Of a DNA stretch of 64,000 bases, positions 46,054-56,098 are shown piece by piece. Made by a program: the position numbers and the translations under genes. Numbering within the stretch: position 1 is the stretch's first letter; every line of letters starts with the position of its first letter. The DNA comes from Acidobacteriota bacterium (lineage in GTDB: Bacteria; Acidobacteriota; Terriglobia; Acidiferrales; UBA7541). Under the pieces are notes generated by a model, which had not been told where the DNA came from, searched no databases, and saw only the letters and a program-made list of their open reading frames with translations. The stretch lies in contig DAHUXN010000042.1 in NCBI GenBank assembly GCA_027307115.1, positions 1 through 64,000 of the forward strand, given 5' to 3'.

Positions 46054-47889
46054 TCAGCCATGCGTCTGCGGCCTCGGCTCTTCCACATCCGCGTAAAGTT
46101 GCGCAATTGCATCGCTGTATTTCTGCAAAACTACGCGGCGTTTGAGTTTCAGCGCGTGCGTCAACTCACCGCCCTCAACGGTAAAGTCTTTGTCGATCAG
46201 CGCGAACCGTTTCGGTCGTTCATACTGCGCCAGATTCTCCGTCAGCCTGTCGATTTCCCGGGCAATCAACTCCCGCGCCCAAGCGTCGTTGGAAATTTTC
46301 TCTCCCTCCAATGCAATCCCTTCCGCGCGCGCCTTCGCAGCAATGGCCGTCCGATTCGGCACAATCAACGCCGACACAAATTTTTTCGTGTCGCCCACAA
46401 CCATCGCATTCGCGATATAAGGGCTTGTCCGCAGCTTGATTTCAATCGGCGCGGGCGCCACGAATTTCCCCGCCGCCGTCTTCAGCAATTCCTTTTTGCG
46501 ATCCGTAATCACCAGATAGCCGTCCGCGTCCAAATGCCCGATATCTCCCGTGCGCAACCATCCATCCGGACTCAGCGCCTCGCGCGTCGCTTCTGGTTTA
46601 CGGTAGTAGCCCTGCATGATGTTCGGCCCGCGCGCCAGAATTTCTCCATCCTCCGCAATTTTCACTTCGCAATTGCGGATCGGCCGCCCCACCGTGCCCA
46701 CTTTGTTTTCGTTTGGTGTGTTCGTGGAAATCACCGGCGACGATTCCGTCAGCCCATAACCTTGATAGATTGGCACGCCTACCGACCAGAAAAATTCCGC
46801 CAGTCCGACCGCCAGCGGCGCTCCGCCGGAATAGAACACGCGCATGCGTCCGCCGATCCCGGCGCGAATTTTCGAATACACCAGCCGGTCTGCAACCCAC
46901 CAGCGCAACTTCAGTCTTGCTGATGCATGTTTCCCGTAGGCGCGCCACGGCACCGCTTCCTCCGCCACGCGCAACGCCCAATCGAATATTTCCCGCTTCA
47001 GTCCACTTTCCCGATGGCCCTTTTCCACGATATTCGCATACGTCTTTTCGAACACGCGCGGCACAGCCGCCGCGATTGTCGGACGCACTTCGATCAGCGC
47101 CTTCGCTGCATCCTCGATTTTCTCCAGATACGCAACCGTAACGCCGTGGAAAAGCGCCGTGTAATCGAATATCCGCTCGTAGACGTGCGAAAGCGGCAGA
47201 AACGAGAGTTCCACGTCACCCGGGAAGTATCCCACCGACGACGTCGCGTCGATCGAATTCGAAGTCAAATTCGCATGCGTCAGCATCACTCCCTTTGGCT
47301 CACCCGTAGTTCCCGACGTATAAATCAGGGTGGCCAGTTGCTGCGGTTGCACGTCAGCCGCGGCGCGCCGGTACTCTGCGATGTCCGCGTCATTCGCCGC
47401 GGCAATCAGCGTCGAGTAATCCAGAAACTCGCCGCGCAATTCCTCCGGCGCATTAACGCAAATGATTTTCTCGAGCGCCGGAATCTTCGCGCGGCACGCC
47501 GCCACCTTTTGCGCCTGCGCTTCCCCGGAGACAATCGCCACCTTCACCCCCGCGTCATTCCAAATATATTCGAGCCGCTCCGGCGATTCGTTGTAGTAAA
47601 TCGGCACATCTATCGCGCCCAATCCCAGCACGGCAAAATCCGCGACGTGCCATTCCGGCGAATTCGGCGCAAAAAGTCCTACGCGATCTCTCGCTTTCAC
47701 ACCCAGCGCCGCCAATGCCTTCGACAGCCCCGCAATCCTCCGCAGCATTTCCGCCGACGAATATGCCTGCCAACCCTCCGGCGCTCGATACATTTGCGCG
47801 CGCGGATTGGGATGCTGATCAATCGCGTCAAGAAAACACTTCGTCAGTGCGGGATATTTCACCGAACGATCCGTCATAAGTTTCGCCAC
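46054..47889 (-). CDS. Long-chain acyl-CoA synthetase (AMP-binding)
   Basis: 611 residues. Activates fatty acids with ATP and CoA. The P-loop is LIYTSGTTGEPKGVMLTHAN; YQGYGLTESSPVIS is the second AMP-binding motif; DGWLRTGDIGHLDADGYLVITDRKKELLKTAAGKFVAP is the hinge and C-terminal lysine region. The size and a C-terminal ALKLKRR segment match FAA1/FadD15-type synthetases. No beta-oxidation genes are adjacent. Start GTG 47889; ATG four codons later is an alternative. Confidence 0.92.
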   Translation of the reverse strand: MAKLMTDRSVKYPALTKCFLDAIDQHPNPRAQMYRAPEGWQAYSSAEMLRRIAGLSKALAALGVKARDRVGLFAPNSPEWHVADFAVLGLGAIDVPIYYNESPERLEYIWNDAGVKVAIVSGEAQAQKVAACRAKIPALEKIICVNAPEELRGEFLDYSTLIAAANDADIAEYRRAAADVQPQQLATLIYTSGTTGEPKGVMLTHANLTSNSIDATSSVGYFPGDVELSFLPLSHVYERIFDYTALFHGVTVAYLEKIEDAAKALIEVRPTIAAAVPRVFEKTYANIVEKGHRESGLKREIFDWALRVAEEAVPWRAYGKHASARLKLRWWVADRLVYSKIRAGIGGRMRVFYSGGAPLAVGLAEFFWSVGVPIYQGYGLTESSPVISTNTPNENKVGTVGRPIRNCEVKIAEDGEILARGPNIMQGYYRKPEATREALSPDGWLRTGDIGHLDADGYLVITDRKKELLKTAAGKFVAPAPIEIKLRTSPYIANAMVVGDTKKFVSALIVPNRTAIAAKARAEGIALEGEKISNDAWARELIAREIDRLTENLAQYERPKRFALIDKDFTVEGGELTHALKLKRRVVLQKYSDAIAQLYADVEEPRPQTHG

Positions 47890-48033
47890 TCTAGCCTAGC
47901 ATCGTCGCCTGCGCAACTTCACCAAATGTGCTTGCGCTCCCGGTCACCAATCACCGGCCACCGCGCGCTGATCAATGGCCGCTGGTCACTAGCCCACCAG
48001 CCGCGCTAATATAACTCTTCCCAGGGAGGGTCC

Positions 48034-49716
48034 ATGTCCAAGGTCGCCACCGAAGACAGCACTGCCTACCAGCCCATGCGCGCGCCGCGTGGCACGCGAA
48101 TTTCCTGCAAAGGCTGGCAGCAGGAAGCCGCTCTCCGCATGCTGATGAACAATCTCGATCCCGAAGTCGGCGAGCGCCCCGAGGACTTGGTCGTCTATGG
48201 CGGGCGCGGCAAAGCGGCGCGCAACTGGGAATGTTTTCACGCCATCGTGAAGTCCCTCCGCAATCTCGAAAACGACGAAACGCTTCTCGTTCAGTCCGGC
48301 AAGCCTGTCGGCATTTTTCGCACGCATCCCTACGCGCCGCGCGTGCTCATCGCCAATTCCAATCTCGTCGGCCACTGGGACGATTGGAAGCATTTCAACG
48401 AACTCGAACGCGCGGGCCTGACAATGTACGGCCAGATGACCGCCGGAAGCTGGATTTACATCGGCACGCAGGGAATTCTGCAAGGCACGTACGAAACATT
48501 CGCCGCCGCCGCGCGCAAACATTTTGGCGCGGGAGCCGATCTCGCCGGGAAACTCGTTGTCAGTGGAGGCATGGGCGGAATGGGCGGCGCGCAGCCGCTT
48601 GCGGCGACTCTCAATGGCGCCGCGTTCCTCGGGATCGAAGTTGATCCTGAACGCATCAAGCGCCGCGTCAAGACAGGCTACTGCGATGTGATGGTCAACG
48701 ATCTTGACGAAGCTCTGCGCATCCTGAAAAATGCCGTCCGCAAACGCGAAGCCACTTCCGTCGGCCTCATCGGCAATTGCGCGGATCTAATTCCCGAGCT
48801 CGCACGCCGCGGCGTCGTTCCCGATTTGCTCACCGACCAGACGAGCGCGCACGATCCCGTCGGCGGCTACATCCCTCAAGGCCTGTCACTCGAAGAAGCC
48901 AAAAAACTGCGCGAACGCGATCCCGAGGCTTATCGCAAGCGCGCCATGCAATCCATCGCCACGCACGTCGAAGGCATGCTCGCGCTGCAAAAAATGGGCG
49001 CGATTACGTTTGACTACGGCAACAACATCCGCACATTCGCCTTCGAACAAGGCGTCAAAAACGCTTACGATTTTCCCGGCTTCGTCCCGGCCTACATTCG
49101 CCCCTTATTTTGCGAAGGCCGCGGGCCATTTCGCTGGGCTGCGCTGTCCGGCGAGCCATCGGACATTCATCGCACCGACCAGCTCGTTCTTGAAATGTTT
49201 TCGCACAACGAATCGCTCTGCCGTTGGATCAAGCTCGCGCAGAAGCGTGTTCATTTTCAGGGCTTGCCCGCGCGCATCTGTTGGCTTGGCTACGGCGAAC
49301 GCGACAAATTCGGCCTCGCGCTCAACGATCTGGTCGCGCGCGGCGAGTTGAAAGCGCCCATCGTCATCGGCCGCGATCATCTCGACTGCGGCTCGGTCGC
49401 TTCGCCGTATCGCGAAACAGAAGCGATGCGCGACGGCTCCGACGCTATCGCCGATTGGCCTATGCTCAACGCCATGCTCAATACCGCTAGCGGCGCAAGC
49501 TGGGTTTCGATTCACGACGGCGGAGGCGTCGGCATCGGTTACGCCGTGCATGCGGGGCAAGTCACCGTCGCCGACGGCACAAAGGAAATGGCCTCGCGCA
49601 TCGAGCGCGTGCTAACAAATGATCCTGGCATCGGCGTCGCGCGTCACGTCGACGCCGGCTATCCCGAAGCCACCGATTTTGCCAAGCAGCATGACGTCAA
49701 AATCCCCATGGCCTAG
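48034..49716 (+). CDS. hutU: Urocanate hydratase
   Basis: Second step of histidine degradation: urocanate to imidazolonepropionate, using tightly bound NAD. 560 residues, family length. The NAD-binding [13 protein letters not shown] is at 178-190; the active-site Cys is expected at C416 in [31 protein letters not shown] and [13 protein letters not shown] are signatures. The ribosome site GGGAGGG is 5 bases before ATG. hutI and ftcD are about 5 kb further on the same strand, separated by unrelated genes; hutH is absent from the window. Confidence 0.97.
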   Translation: MSKVATEDSTAYQPMRAPRGTRISCKGWQQEAALRMLMNNLDPEVGERPEDLVVYGGRGKAARNWECFHAIVKSLRNLENDETLLVQSGKPVGIFRTHPYAPRVLIANSNLVGHWDDWKHFNELERAGLTMYGQMTAGSWIYIGTQGILQGTYETFAAAARKHFGAGADLAGKLVVSGGMGGMGGAQPLAATLNGAAFLGIEVDPERIKRRVKTGYCDVMVNDLDEALRILKNAVRKREATSVGLIGNCADLIPELARRGVVPDLLTDQTSAHDPVGGYIPQGLSLEEAKKLRERDPEAYRKRAMQSIATHVEGMLALQKMGAITFDYGNNIRTFAFEQGVKNAYDFPGFVPAYIRPLFCEGRGPFRWAALSGEPSDIHRTDQLVLEMFSHNESLCRWIKLAQKRVHFQGLPARICWLGYGERDKFGLALNDLVARGELKAPIVIGRDHLDCGSVASPYRETEAMRDGSDAIADWPMLNAMLNTASGASWVSIHDGGGVGIGYAVHAGQVTVADGTKEMASRIERVLTNDPGIGVARHVDAGYPEATDFAKQHDVKIPMA

Positions 49717-49731
49717 GGATTTTAGCTTTCT

Positions 49732-50073
49732 GTGAACACTAGAATCCAATTCGGCTTGCTTGGACTCATCGCGCTGTCCGTCGCTGCGGCGATTGGAGTC
49801 ACGATTCTCATCGCGCGCAGGCAAGATATCTCGTACGCTGCCCGCCGCGCGTTTCTGCTGAGCAATGCCGCCCTTGTTCTCTGTCTGGCGACGCTGGTTG
49901 CGGGCATCTCGATTTATCCCGTGGCGCACCGCTGGGGACTGACGCTCGAAGGCGCGGCGGTTTTTTTTCTCGTGCTTAAATTTGTATTCGTTCGGCAGTT
50001 CGCGCATCGTATTCGCCGCGAGCATCCGCGCGCGCCAAGCGCCGCGTTACCCGAGACCCACAAAGGAACCTGA
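49732..50073 (+). CDS. Small three-helix membrane protein, function unknown
   Basis: 113 residues, GTG start 15 bases after the hutU stop. Three hydrophobic segments: FGLLGLIALSVAAAIGVTILI, AALVLCLATLVAGISIY, and LEGAAVFFLVLKFVFV. A basic C-terminal tail (RRIRREHPRA type) faces the cytoplasm by the positive-inside rule. It is probably co-transcribed with hutU. I do not recognise it. Confidence 0.6.
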   Translation: MNTRIQFGLLGLIALSVAAAIGVTILIARRQDISYAARRAFLLSNAALVLCLATLVAGISIYPVAHRWGLTLEGAAVFFLVLKFVFVRQFAHRIRREHPRAPSAALPETHKGT

Positions 50074-50118
50074 ACAGGCATTCGATTTTAGCTCGAGGAA
50101 TCTTGCAAGGAGGCTGAC

Positions 50119-51021
50119 ATGATCGTCATCACCGGAGCCACAGGAAACACAGGAACGCCCGCCGCGGAAGCACTGCTCGCAAAGGGAGAAAAGATTCGCG
50201 TCGTTGGCCGCGACGCAGCGAAACTCGAGCGCTTCGCCTCGAAAGGCGCGGAGCCCTTCGTCGCAAACGTCGAAAATGGCGAAGAAATGGCCCGTGCATT
50301 TGACGACGCTACAGCCGTGTATCTCGTGATCCCGCAGGCTTTGCACCGTGAAGACTTTCGCGATTATCAGGAGCGCATCAGCGACGCCTACACGTCGGCC
50401 ATCCAAAAATCCGGCGTCAAATTCGTCGTCACGCTTTCCAGTATCGGCGCGCAGAACACCGCGAAAACCGGTCCTGTGCTCGGCTTGCACAACATGGAGG
50501 AAAAACTCAATCGCGTCTCCGACCTCAACGTTCTCCATCTTCGTCCCGCGACGTTCATGGAAAATCTCCTGATGAGCATCGACGGCATTCGCATGATGAA
50601 CGTCCTCCCCGGCGCTTCAACGGCCGACGCGCCCTTCCCGACTATCGCCACCAAAGACATCGGCAACTACGCCGCCGGACGCCTGGCCAAACGCAATTTT
50701 TCCGGCCATTCCACTCAGGAACTTCTCGGGCCGCGCGATGTGACGATGAAAGAAACAGCCGGAATTATCGGCCGCGCCATGGGCAAGCCCAATCTGGGCT
50801 ACGTTCAAATGCCGCTGCCGCTTCTCGAATCCGCGCTCGCCAGCATGGGTTTGCCGAAAAGTTCTGCGGCGCTACTTGTGGAATTGTGGAACGGCGCAAA
50901 TGAAGGCCTGCTCAATCCGCAAGAAGCACGCTCAGCCGAAAACACAACGCCAACCACTCTCGAAGAATTCGCGGAGGAAGTCTTCGCACCGCAATTTCTC
51001 CGCCGCGCCGCCAAAGCGTAG
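50119..51021 (+). CDS. NAD(P)-binding NmrA-like protein
   Basis: 300 residues. Rossmann motif ITGATGNTGTPAAEALLAKG at residues 4-23 (GxxGxxG), VVGRDAAKLERF, and a conserved LHLRPATFMENL segment characteristic of NmrA/quinone-oxidoreductase-type atypical short-chain dehydrogenases. The Tyr-x3-Lys of classical SDRs is absent, as usual. Substrate unknown. A strong AAGGAGG lies 8 bases upstream of the ATG. Confidence 0.85.
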   Translation: MIVITGATGNTGTPAAEALLAKGEKIRVVGRDAAKLERFASKGAEPFVANVENGEEMARAFDDATAVYLVIPQALHREDFRDYQERISDAYTSAIQKSGVKFVVTLSSIGAQNTAKTGPVLGLHNMEEKLNRVSDLNVLHLRPATFMENLLMSIDGIRMMNVLPGASTADAPFPTIATKDIGNYAAGRLAKRNFSGHSTQELLGPRDVTMKETAGIIGRAMGKPNLGYVQMPLPLLESALASMGLPKSSAALLVELWNGANEGLLNPQEARSAENTTPTTLEEFAEEVFAPQFLRRAAKA

Positions 51022-51044
51022 AAGTTTTGCGGATACGCTACTTC

Positions 51045-51143
51045 GTGTCATTCCGCCTGCCCTGAGCGTTTTCGGCGAAGGGACAGCAACCGCGAGGAGC
51101 CTGCCTGCCGCTTGCCCGCCGTGGCGGGCAGGCAGGGAACCTG
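51045..51143. repeat. Family A repeat, copy 7 (expanded)
   Basis: Plus-strand: GTGTCATTCCGCCTGCCCTGAGCG, then GCAACCGCGAGGAGC, followed by a long hairpin CTGCCTGCCGC ... GCGGGCAGGCAG and GGAACCTG. It carries an insertion relative to copy 6. Confidence 0.75.
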
Positions 51144-51193
51144 TATTTTCCTTGGCTTTTGCGCGCTGCGGATTCCCGCAACAAATTGCGGCG

Positions 51194-52804
51194 CTATTTT
51201 TTCGCCAATTCAATCCGCGCCTGGGCGAGTTCCGGGCGATCGGCGCCTGGGCCGCAGACTTCGATCAGTTTTGCGTAATACTGTCGCGCGGCTCTCGCAT
51301 TTCCGCTCACCTGCGCCGCTTGCGCCGCTCCGTACAGCGAGTCGAATCTGTTCGGCGATTCCTGGAGCGCCGCTTTGTATTCGACAAGCGCCTCGCGCGG
51401 CTTTTTCATCTCCATCAGCATATCGCCCAGCATTTCTCGCGCCGGCATGGAGAGCGAGTCCACGCCTTCCGCCGCTTCTTGAGCGGCAGCGCTGCGCATC
51501 GCCTTCACCGCTTCCGCGTTTTTCCCTTCGACATAATCCACCCAAGCTTCCGCTTCCTGCTGCCCGATCGAGGCGCTCGACGAAACGCCGTACACTTTGT
51601 CGTTTTGCCCCGCGATTGCTTCCTTGTACTTCCCGAGATTCTCCTGAGCCCCCGCTTGATCTCCGGTCCGCGCCGCTCCAATCGTTCGCGCGAAATACGT
51701 TGTCGCCAGCCAATTTCCTTTTGCATCCGACACAGGCAATGTCGCCGCTTCTTTCCACTGATGAAGTTCCGCCGCATTCCGTGCTGCGAAATTCGCCTGA
51801 TGGTCAGCAATGTGTTCGGCGCCCGCCCCGGCAACATTCTTCAACTCCCCAACCAACTCTTGCGCCTTCCCGGCCTGTCCGCTTTGCAAATACGCATAGT
51901 CCAAAAAATCCATCGCATGAACTTGGTAACTCGCATCGGCCTGACCTGCCTGCGTGGCCTTAGCCGCGGCTGCTTCTGCCGCCAGATTGGACTGGATCGC
52001 CTCCTGCCACAAACCCAGCCGCACAAAAATATGCGAAGGCATGTGCAGGGCGTGCGAAGAATCGGGCGCGATCTTCGCGTAACGCCGCGCCGCCACCAGT
52101 CCTTGCGAAGCCAGTTCCGGCGTATCCGTCGCGTGAATCAAATAATGCACCACTCCCGGATGATTGGGCGCCACAGCCAGCAGCTTGTTCAAAATGTCGA
52201 TCGCCTGCTTTCGATTCGCCAATTCGTCGGCCTTCTTGCCCTGCAGCGTGATCAGCGACAGCGCGTAGAATGCGCCAGCATTCACGTCATCGGGATACTT
52301 CGTAAAAATCCTATTCATCCAATCTGAATATGCTTTCACGCGAGAAGCGCGGCTCAGGTTCGCATTGTCCTGAAAAAAGACGCCCGCTGAGACGATGTAC
52401 ATCCGCTCGCGATCCGTTTGCGCGCGCAGCTTTTGTGCCTCGATCGTGTCTTGCAGTCCCTGCTTCAGCGTGTCAGCGTTCGGCCAGTCCCACAACTGGT
52501 GATAGAGCGACATCGCTTCGCCCCAGTACGCCATCGCGCAGGTCGGATCCTGCTGCGCCACTTGCGTGAACGTCTGCTCCGCCTCCTGATATTGAAACGA
52601 ATGCAGCAGCGCCACGCCCTGATTGAATGTGGACTGCACCGCCGGCGCGCACGAAACCGGAAAGCTCACGCTCCCCAGCCCGTTGCTCTGCTCTCTTGCT
52701 CGCCGCCCATCAAAACGAACAGGGCCATCCGCCGCGCGCGCGAATGAAGTCGAACCAAAAATCAAAACAATTGCAAGCAGCAGCCGAATGATTCGCATCG
52801 CCAT
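51194..52804 (-). CDS. Large exported TPR protein
   Basis: 536 residues, signal peptide IIRLLLAIVLIFGSTSFARA. TPR-like helix pairs run throughout, beginning FNQGVALLHSFQYQEAEQTFTQVAQQDPTCAMAYWGEAMSLYHQLW. Characteristic phrases HPGVVHYLIHATDTPELASQGL and HMPSHIFVRLGLW are conserved in a bacterial TPR family of unknown function. Probably extracytoplasmic. Its stop is followed by repeat family A copy 7; the amidohydrolase gene lies 17 bases upstream on the same strand. Confidence 0.85.
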   Translation of the reverse strand: MAMRIIRLLLAIVLIFGSTSFARAADGPVRFDGRRAREQSNGLGSVSFPVSCAPAVQSTFNQGVALLHSFQYQEAEQTFTQVAQQDPTCAMAYWGEAMSLYHQLWDWPNADTLKQGLQDTIEAQKLRAQTDRERMYIVSAGVFFQDNANLSRASRVKAYSDWMNRIFTKYPDDVNAGAFYALSLITLQGKKADELANRKQAIDILNKLLAVAPNHPGVVHYLIHATDTPELASQGLVAARRYAKIAPDSSHALHMPSHIFVRLGLWQEAIQSNLAAEAAAAKATQAGQADASYQVHAMDFLDYAYLQSGQAGKAQELVGELKNVAGAGAEHIADHQANFAARNAAELHQWKEAATLPVSDAKGNWLATTYFARTIGAARTGDQAGAQENLGKYKEAIAGQNDKVYGVSSSASIGQQEAEAWVDYVEGKNAEAVKAMRSAAAQEAAEGVDSLSMPAREMLGDMLMEMKKPREALVEYKAALQESPNRFDSLYGAAQAAQVSGNARAARQYYAKLIEVCGPGADRPELAQARIELAKK

Positions 52805-52821
52805 ATCCTCTCGACCTAATT

Positions 52822-54561
52822 TTACCTCTCTTGCGCGTGCCCCGCGTAACCCGGTCCATAAAGAACTTTACCCGGCAACGCATTTGTCATTTTTCCGTCG
52901 GCAATCACAGGCACGCCATTCACGAGCACGTAATCCATCCCCACGGCAAGTTGGTTTGGTTTCTCGTACGTTCCCACGTCATGCACTTTCGCGGGATCGA
53001 ACACGACGACGTCCGCCCACATCCCTTTCTTGAGCACTCCGCGATCCGTCAGATGCTCGCGCTGAGCGGGCAGCGCGGCAAACTTTCGAATTGCCTCGGG
53101 CAGAGTCAGCAAATGTTTCTCGCGCACAAACTTCCGAAGAATTCGCGGAAACGTTCCATAGGCTCGCGGATGCGCGTGCTCTTTTCCGAGCAATCCCGTG
53201 GGCGACATCCCGCCGTAATCGTTGTCAATCGAAACCCACGGCTGCTTGAGCGCCAATTCCACATCGGGCTCGGTCATCCCGAACACGGAAACATTTGTGA
53301 ACGCATTGTCTTTGATGAGCAAATCGCACAGCGCGTCGATCGGATTCTCGTGCCACATCTTCGCAACGTCGGCGAGCGTTTTCCCCTGCAGCGGCATCAG
53401 GTCAGGATTTTGCACCGAGCTGATCAGAACGCCCTCCGGCCCCGCAATCTCCTGCCATTCGTTGTCCCACGAAGTCGAGCGCGTTTCCATTTCCTTGCGG
53501 ATGCGCGCACGAGTGGCAGGATCCTTCAGCCGCGCAATCATCTTCGCATCGCCGCCGTCGTGCGCCCACGGCGGAATAAACGCGGCGAGATCGTTGTTCC
53601 ATGCGGTGTACGCGTACGTATCGGCTTCGATGTCGAGTCCCTCGCTCCTCTGCTTGTCTATGAACGCGACCACCTGCGGCATTTTCCCCCAGTTGGGCTT
53701 CCCTGCGGTTTTCAAATGAAAGATTTCAACCGGAATGTGCGCCTCACGTGCGATGCGCGCCGTTTCCGCCAGCGCCGCCATTTCGCCATCGCCTTCATTC
53801 CGCATATGCGTCGCATAAATTCCGCCATATTGCGAGGCCACCGACGCAAGCGCAATCAACTCTTCGGTCGACGCATACGGCGCAGGCGGATATTGCAGCG
53901 CGGTCGATAATCCCATCGCGCCTTCGCGCATCGCTTCCGCCACCAGCGCCTTCATCTTTTCAAGTTGCTCAGGCGTCGCCTTCTGGTCCGCGTCACCAAT
54001 CACATAGCGGCGGAGCTGCGTCGCGCCCACATACGTTCCCAGGTTGATTCCCATTCCCTGCTTCTGCAACCGCGCAAAATATTGCGCGAACGTTCGCCAA
54101 TCCGGCGTAATTCCGTAATGTTGGTATTCGGCATGAAAATCCTTCAAGGTGGCATCGGTCTGCGGAGCGACCGAATCGCCCTCGCCCGTAATTTCTGTCG
54201 TGATTCCCTGAAATATCTTCGACGGCACATGCGGATCCACCAGCATCGTGATTTCCGATTGCCCTAGCATGTCGATGAATCCCGGCGCGACCACGCGTCC
54301 CGCCGCATCAATCACCTGCTTCGCATGCGCGTGGGACAAATTCCCAATGGCCGCGATCCGTCCGTCGCGAATTCCGATATCGCCCGAATACCACGGCGAG
54401 CCAGTGCCGTCGATGATGTGCCCGTTGCGTATCACAACATCGAACTCGCGCTCTTTTGCGCCGCCTTGTGCCAGTGCGATCCGCGTCTCACGCGCCGCGA
54501 AAGCGAATGCCAGCCCGCTCACCACGAACATCACTGTCACGACCACGATCCGTCTGCGCAT
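52822..54561 (-). CDS. Exported amidohydrolase of the N-acyl-D-amino-acid deacylase type, atypical metal site
   Basis: 579 residues with signal segment (VVVTVMFVVSGLAFAFAA). The composite amidohydrolase frame is clear: FDVVIRNGHIIDGTGSPWYSGDIGIRDGRIAAIG, GGIYATHMRNEGDGEM, IPVEIFHLKTAG, and a C-terminal KKGMWADVVVFDP. However, the usual HxH after PGFID is replaced (GFIDMLGQSE; L99 and Q101 at the expected His positions), and the usual GNCG is ITGEGDS. Substrate is therefore uncertain. It is divergent from hutI and pairs with the downstream TPR gene. Confidence 0.83.
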   Translation of the reverse strand: MRRRIVVVTVMFVVSGLAFAFAARETRIALAQGGAKEREFDVVIRNGHIIDGTGSPWYSGDIGIRDGRIAAIGNLSHAHAKQVIDAAGRVVAPGFIDMLGQSEITMLVDPHVPSKIFQGITTEITGEGDSVAPQTDATLKDFHAEYQHYGITPDWRTFAQYFARLQKQGMGINLGTYVGATQLRRYVIGDADQKATPEQLEKMKALVAEAMREGAMGLSTALQYPPAPYASTEELIALASVASQYGGIYATHMRNEGDGEMAALAETARIAREAHIPVEIFHLKTAGKPNWGKMPQVVAFIDKQRSEGLDIEADTYAYTAWNNDLAAFIPPWAHDGGDAKMIARLKDPATRARIRKEMETRSTSWDNEWQEIAGPEGVLISSVQNPDLMPLQGKTLADVAKMWHENPIDALCDLLIKDNAFTNVSVFGMTEPDVELALKQPWVSIDNDYGGMSPTGLLGKEHAHPRAYGTFPRILRKFVREKHLLTLPEAIRKFAALPAQREHLTDRGVLKKGMWADVVVFDPAKVHDVGTYEKPNQLAVGMDYVLVNGVPVIADGKMTNALPGKVLYGPGYAGHAQER

Positions 54562-54723
54562 TCGTTTCCCCCAAACCTAAACGTTCATCGCCACCAATTA
54601 ACGCGCCCGAGTATACCGCGACATTCGCATTTCGCCGCTGACTTGCCGCTTCGTCCTGAACCGTCGCGAGCGACGCGTGACGCCGCTTGCGCCTCGCCGC
54701 GCTTTTCAGTACCGTTGGCAGCC

Positions 54724-56031
54724 GTGAGAAAACTCCCCGTCGCGCCGAAGCCGAAAGACATCCTCATCACCGGTTGCGCCGAACTCATCACCCTGTGTGG
54801 TGCCGTGCCGCGCCGTGGCCGCGCGCTCGGCGACCTCGACGTCATTCGCGATGGCGCGCTGCTGATTCGCGACGGACGCATCACCGCCGTCGGCCCGCGC
54901 CGCCGTATTGAAAGCCTCCGCAAATCCCGCCGCGTGCGCAAAATCGATCTCGGAGGCCGCGTTGTCCTCCCCGGCTTCGTTGATGCGCATACGCATCTTG
55001 TTTTTCCGGCCTCGCGCGCCGCTGAGTATGAACAGCGCATTTCCGGCGCTACTTACGAAGAAATCGCCCGCGCTGGCGGCGGCATTCATAACAGTGCGCA
55101 AAAGCTTCGCGGAACATCATCCAGAGATCTGAAGCGTCGCGCGCTCGCGCATCTGGCGCAATTCGCCGCGCATGGAACCACCACGCTCGAAGCCAAATCA
55201 GGCTACGGCCTCACGTGGGAAAGCGAGCGCAAGATTCTGCTGGTGCTTCGCGAACTCGAACGCGAACAGCCGCTCAACATTGTGCGCACTTTTCTTGGCG
55301 CGCACGTTGTCCCGCATGAATATCGCCATCGCGCGGGTAAGACGCCGGACGCTTATGTGGATCTTGTCTGCCGCCAATGGCTACCGCGCGTCGCAACCGA
55401 CAATCTTGCCGAGTTCTGCGATGTGTTTTGCGACCGTGGCGCGTTCACCGTGGCGCAGGCGCGTAGAATTCTTACTGCCGCACGGACCTGCGGCTTAGGC
55501 TTGCGTCTCCACGCGGAGCAGCTCGCGCACACCGGTGCGGCGAAACTTGCCGTCGAGATCCACGCCGCAAGCGCCGACCATCTCGAAAAAATCTCCTCCA
55601 GCGACATCCGCGCCCTCGCGCATTCGAACGTCACCTGCACGCTGCTTCCCGGCTGCTGCTTCCATTTGGGATTGGCGCAATACGGGCCTGCGCGCAAACT
55701 CATCGACGCGGGCGCCATCGTCGCGCTAGCCACCGATTTCAACCCCGGCACCAGCCCCACGCTGTCCATGCCCATGATTTTGTCCCTCGCCTGCACGCAA
55801 ATGCGCATGACGCCCGCCGAAGCCATTGCCGCCGCCACCATCAACGCCGCATATTCTCTCGGACGCCACGATCGCATCGGCTCGCTCGAAGTTGGCAAGT
55901 TCGCCGACCTCGCTGCGTTCGATGTGGATGATTACCGCGAAATTCCCTATTATTTCGGTGTGACTCATTGCTCGCTGACCATGAAGCGCGGCCAAGTCAT
56001 TTATTCCCGGGAACGTTCCAGCCGCGTTTGA
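54724..56031 (+). CDS. hutI: Imidazolonepropionase
   Basis: Third step of histidine degradation: opens imidazolone-5-propionate to N-formimino-L-glutamate. 435 residues from GTG 54724, matching family length; a longer frame upstream is not conserved. The metal-binding HxH is H89/H91 in PGFVDAHTHLVF. RISGATYEEIARAGGGI, LEAKSGYGL, FCDRGAF and ALATDFNPGTSP are HutI signatures. ftcD follows after 67 bases. Confidence 0.96.
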   Translation: MRKLPVAPKPKDILITGCAELITLCGAVPRRGRALGDLDVIRDGALLIRDGRITAVGPRRRIESLRKSRRVRKIDLGGRVVLPGFVDAHTHLVFPASRAAEYEQRISGATYEEIARAGGGIHNSAQKLRGTSSRDLKRRALAHLAQFAAHGTTTLEAKSGYGLTWESERKILLVLRELEREQPLNIVRTFLGAHVVPHEYRHRAGKTPDAYVDLVCRQWLPRVATDNLAEFCDVFCDRGAFTVAQARRILTAARTCGLGLRLHAEQLAHTGAAKLAVEIHAASADHLEKISSSDIRALAHSNVTCTLLPGCCFHLGLAQYGPARKLIDAGAIVALATDFNPGTSPTLSMPMILSLACTQMRMTPAEAIAAATINAAYSLGRHDRIGSLEVGKFADLAAFDVDDYREIPYYFGVTHCSLTMKRGQVIYSRERSSRV

Positions 56032-56098
56032 TTCGGGTCGCATCTCACAACAAAATGAATCGAGCAGTGTTAATTCATAACAAGGAAGCTACTTTCGA

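Noticed and set aside
46927-48009. 360-codon plus-strand ORF opposite the acyl-CoA synthetase
   Set aside because: Shadow of the AMP-binding gene; low-complexity Arg/His translation.
50876-52327. 483-codon plus-strand ORF
   Set aside because: Antisense to the exported TPR gene and overlapping the NmrA-like gene end; Arg-rich shadow translation.
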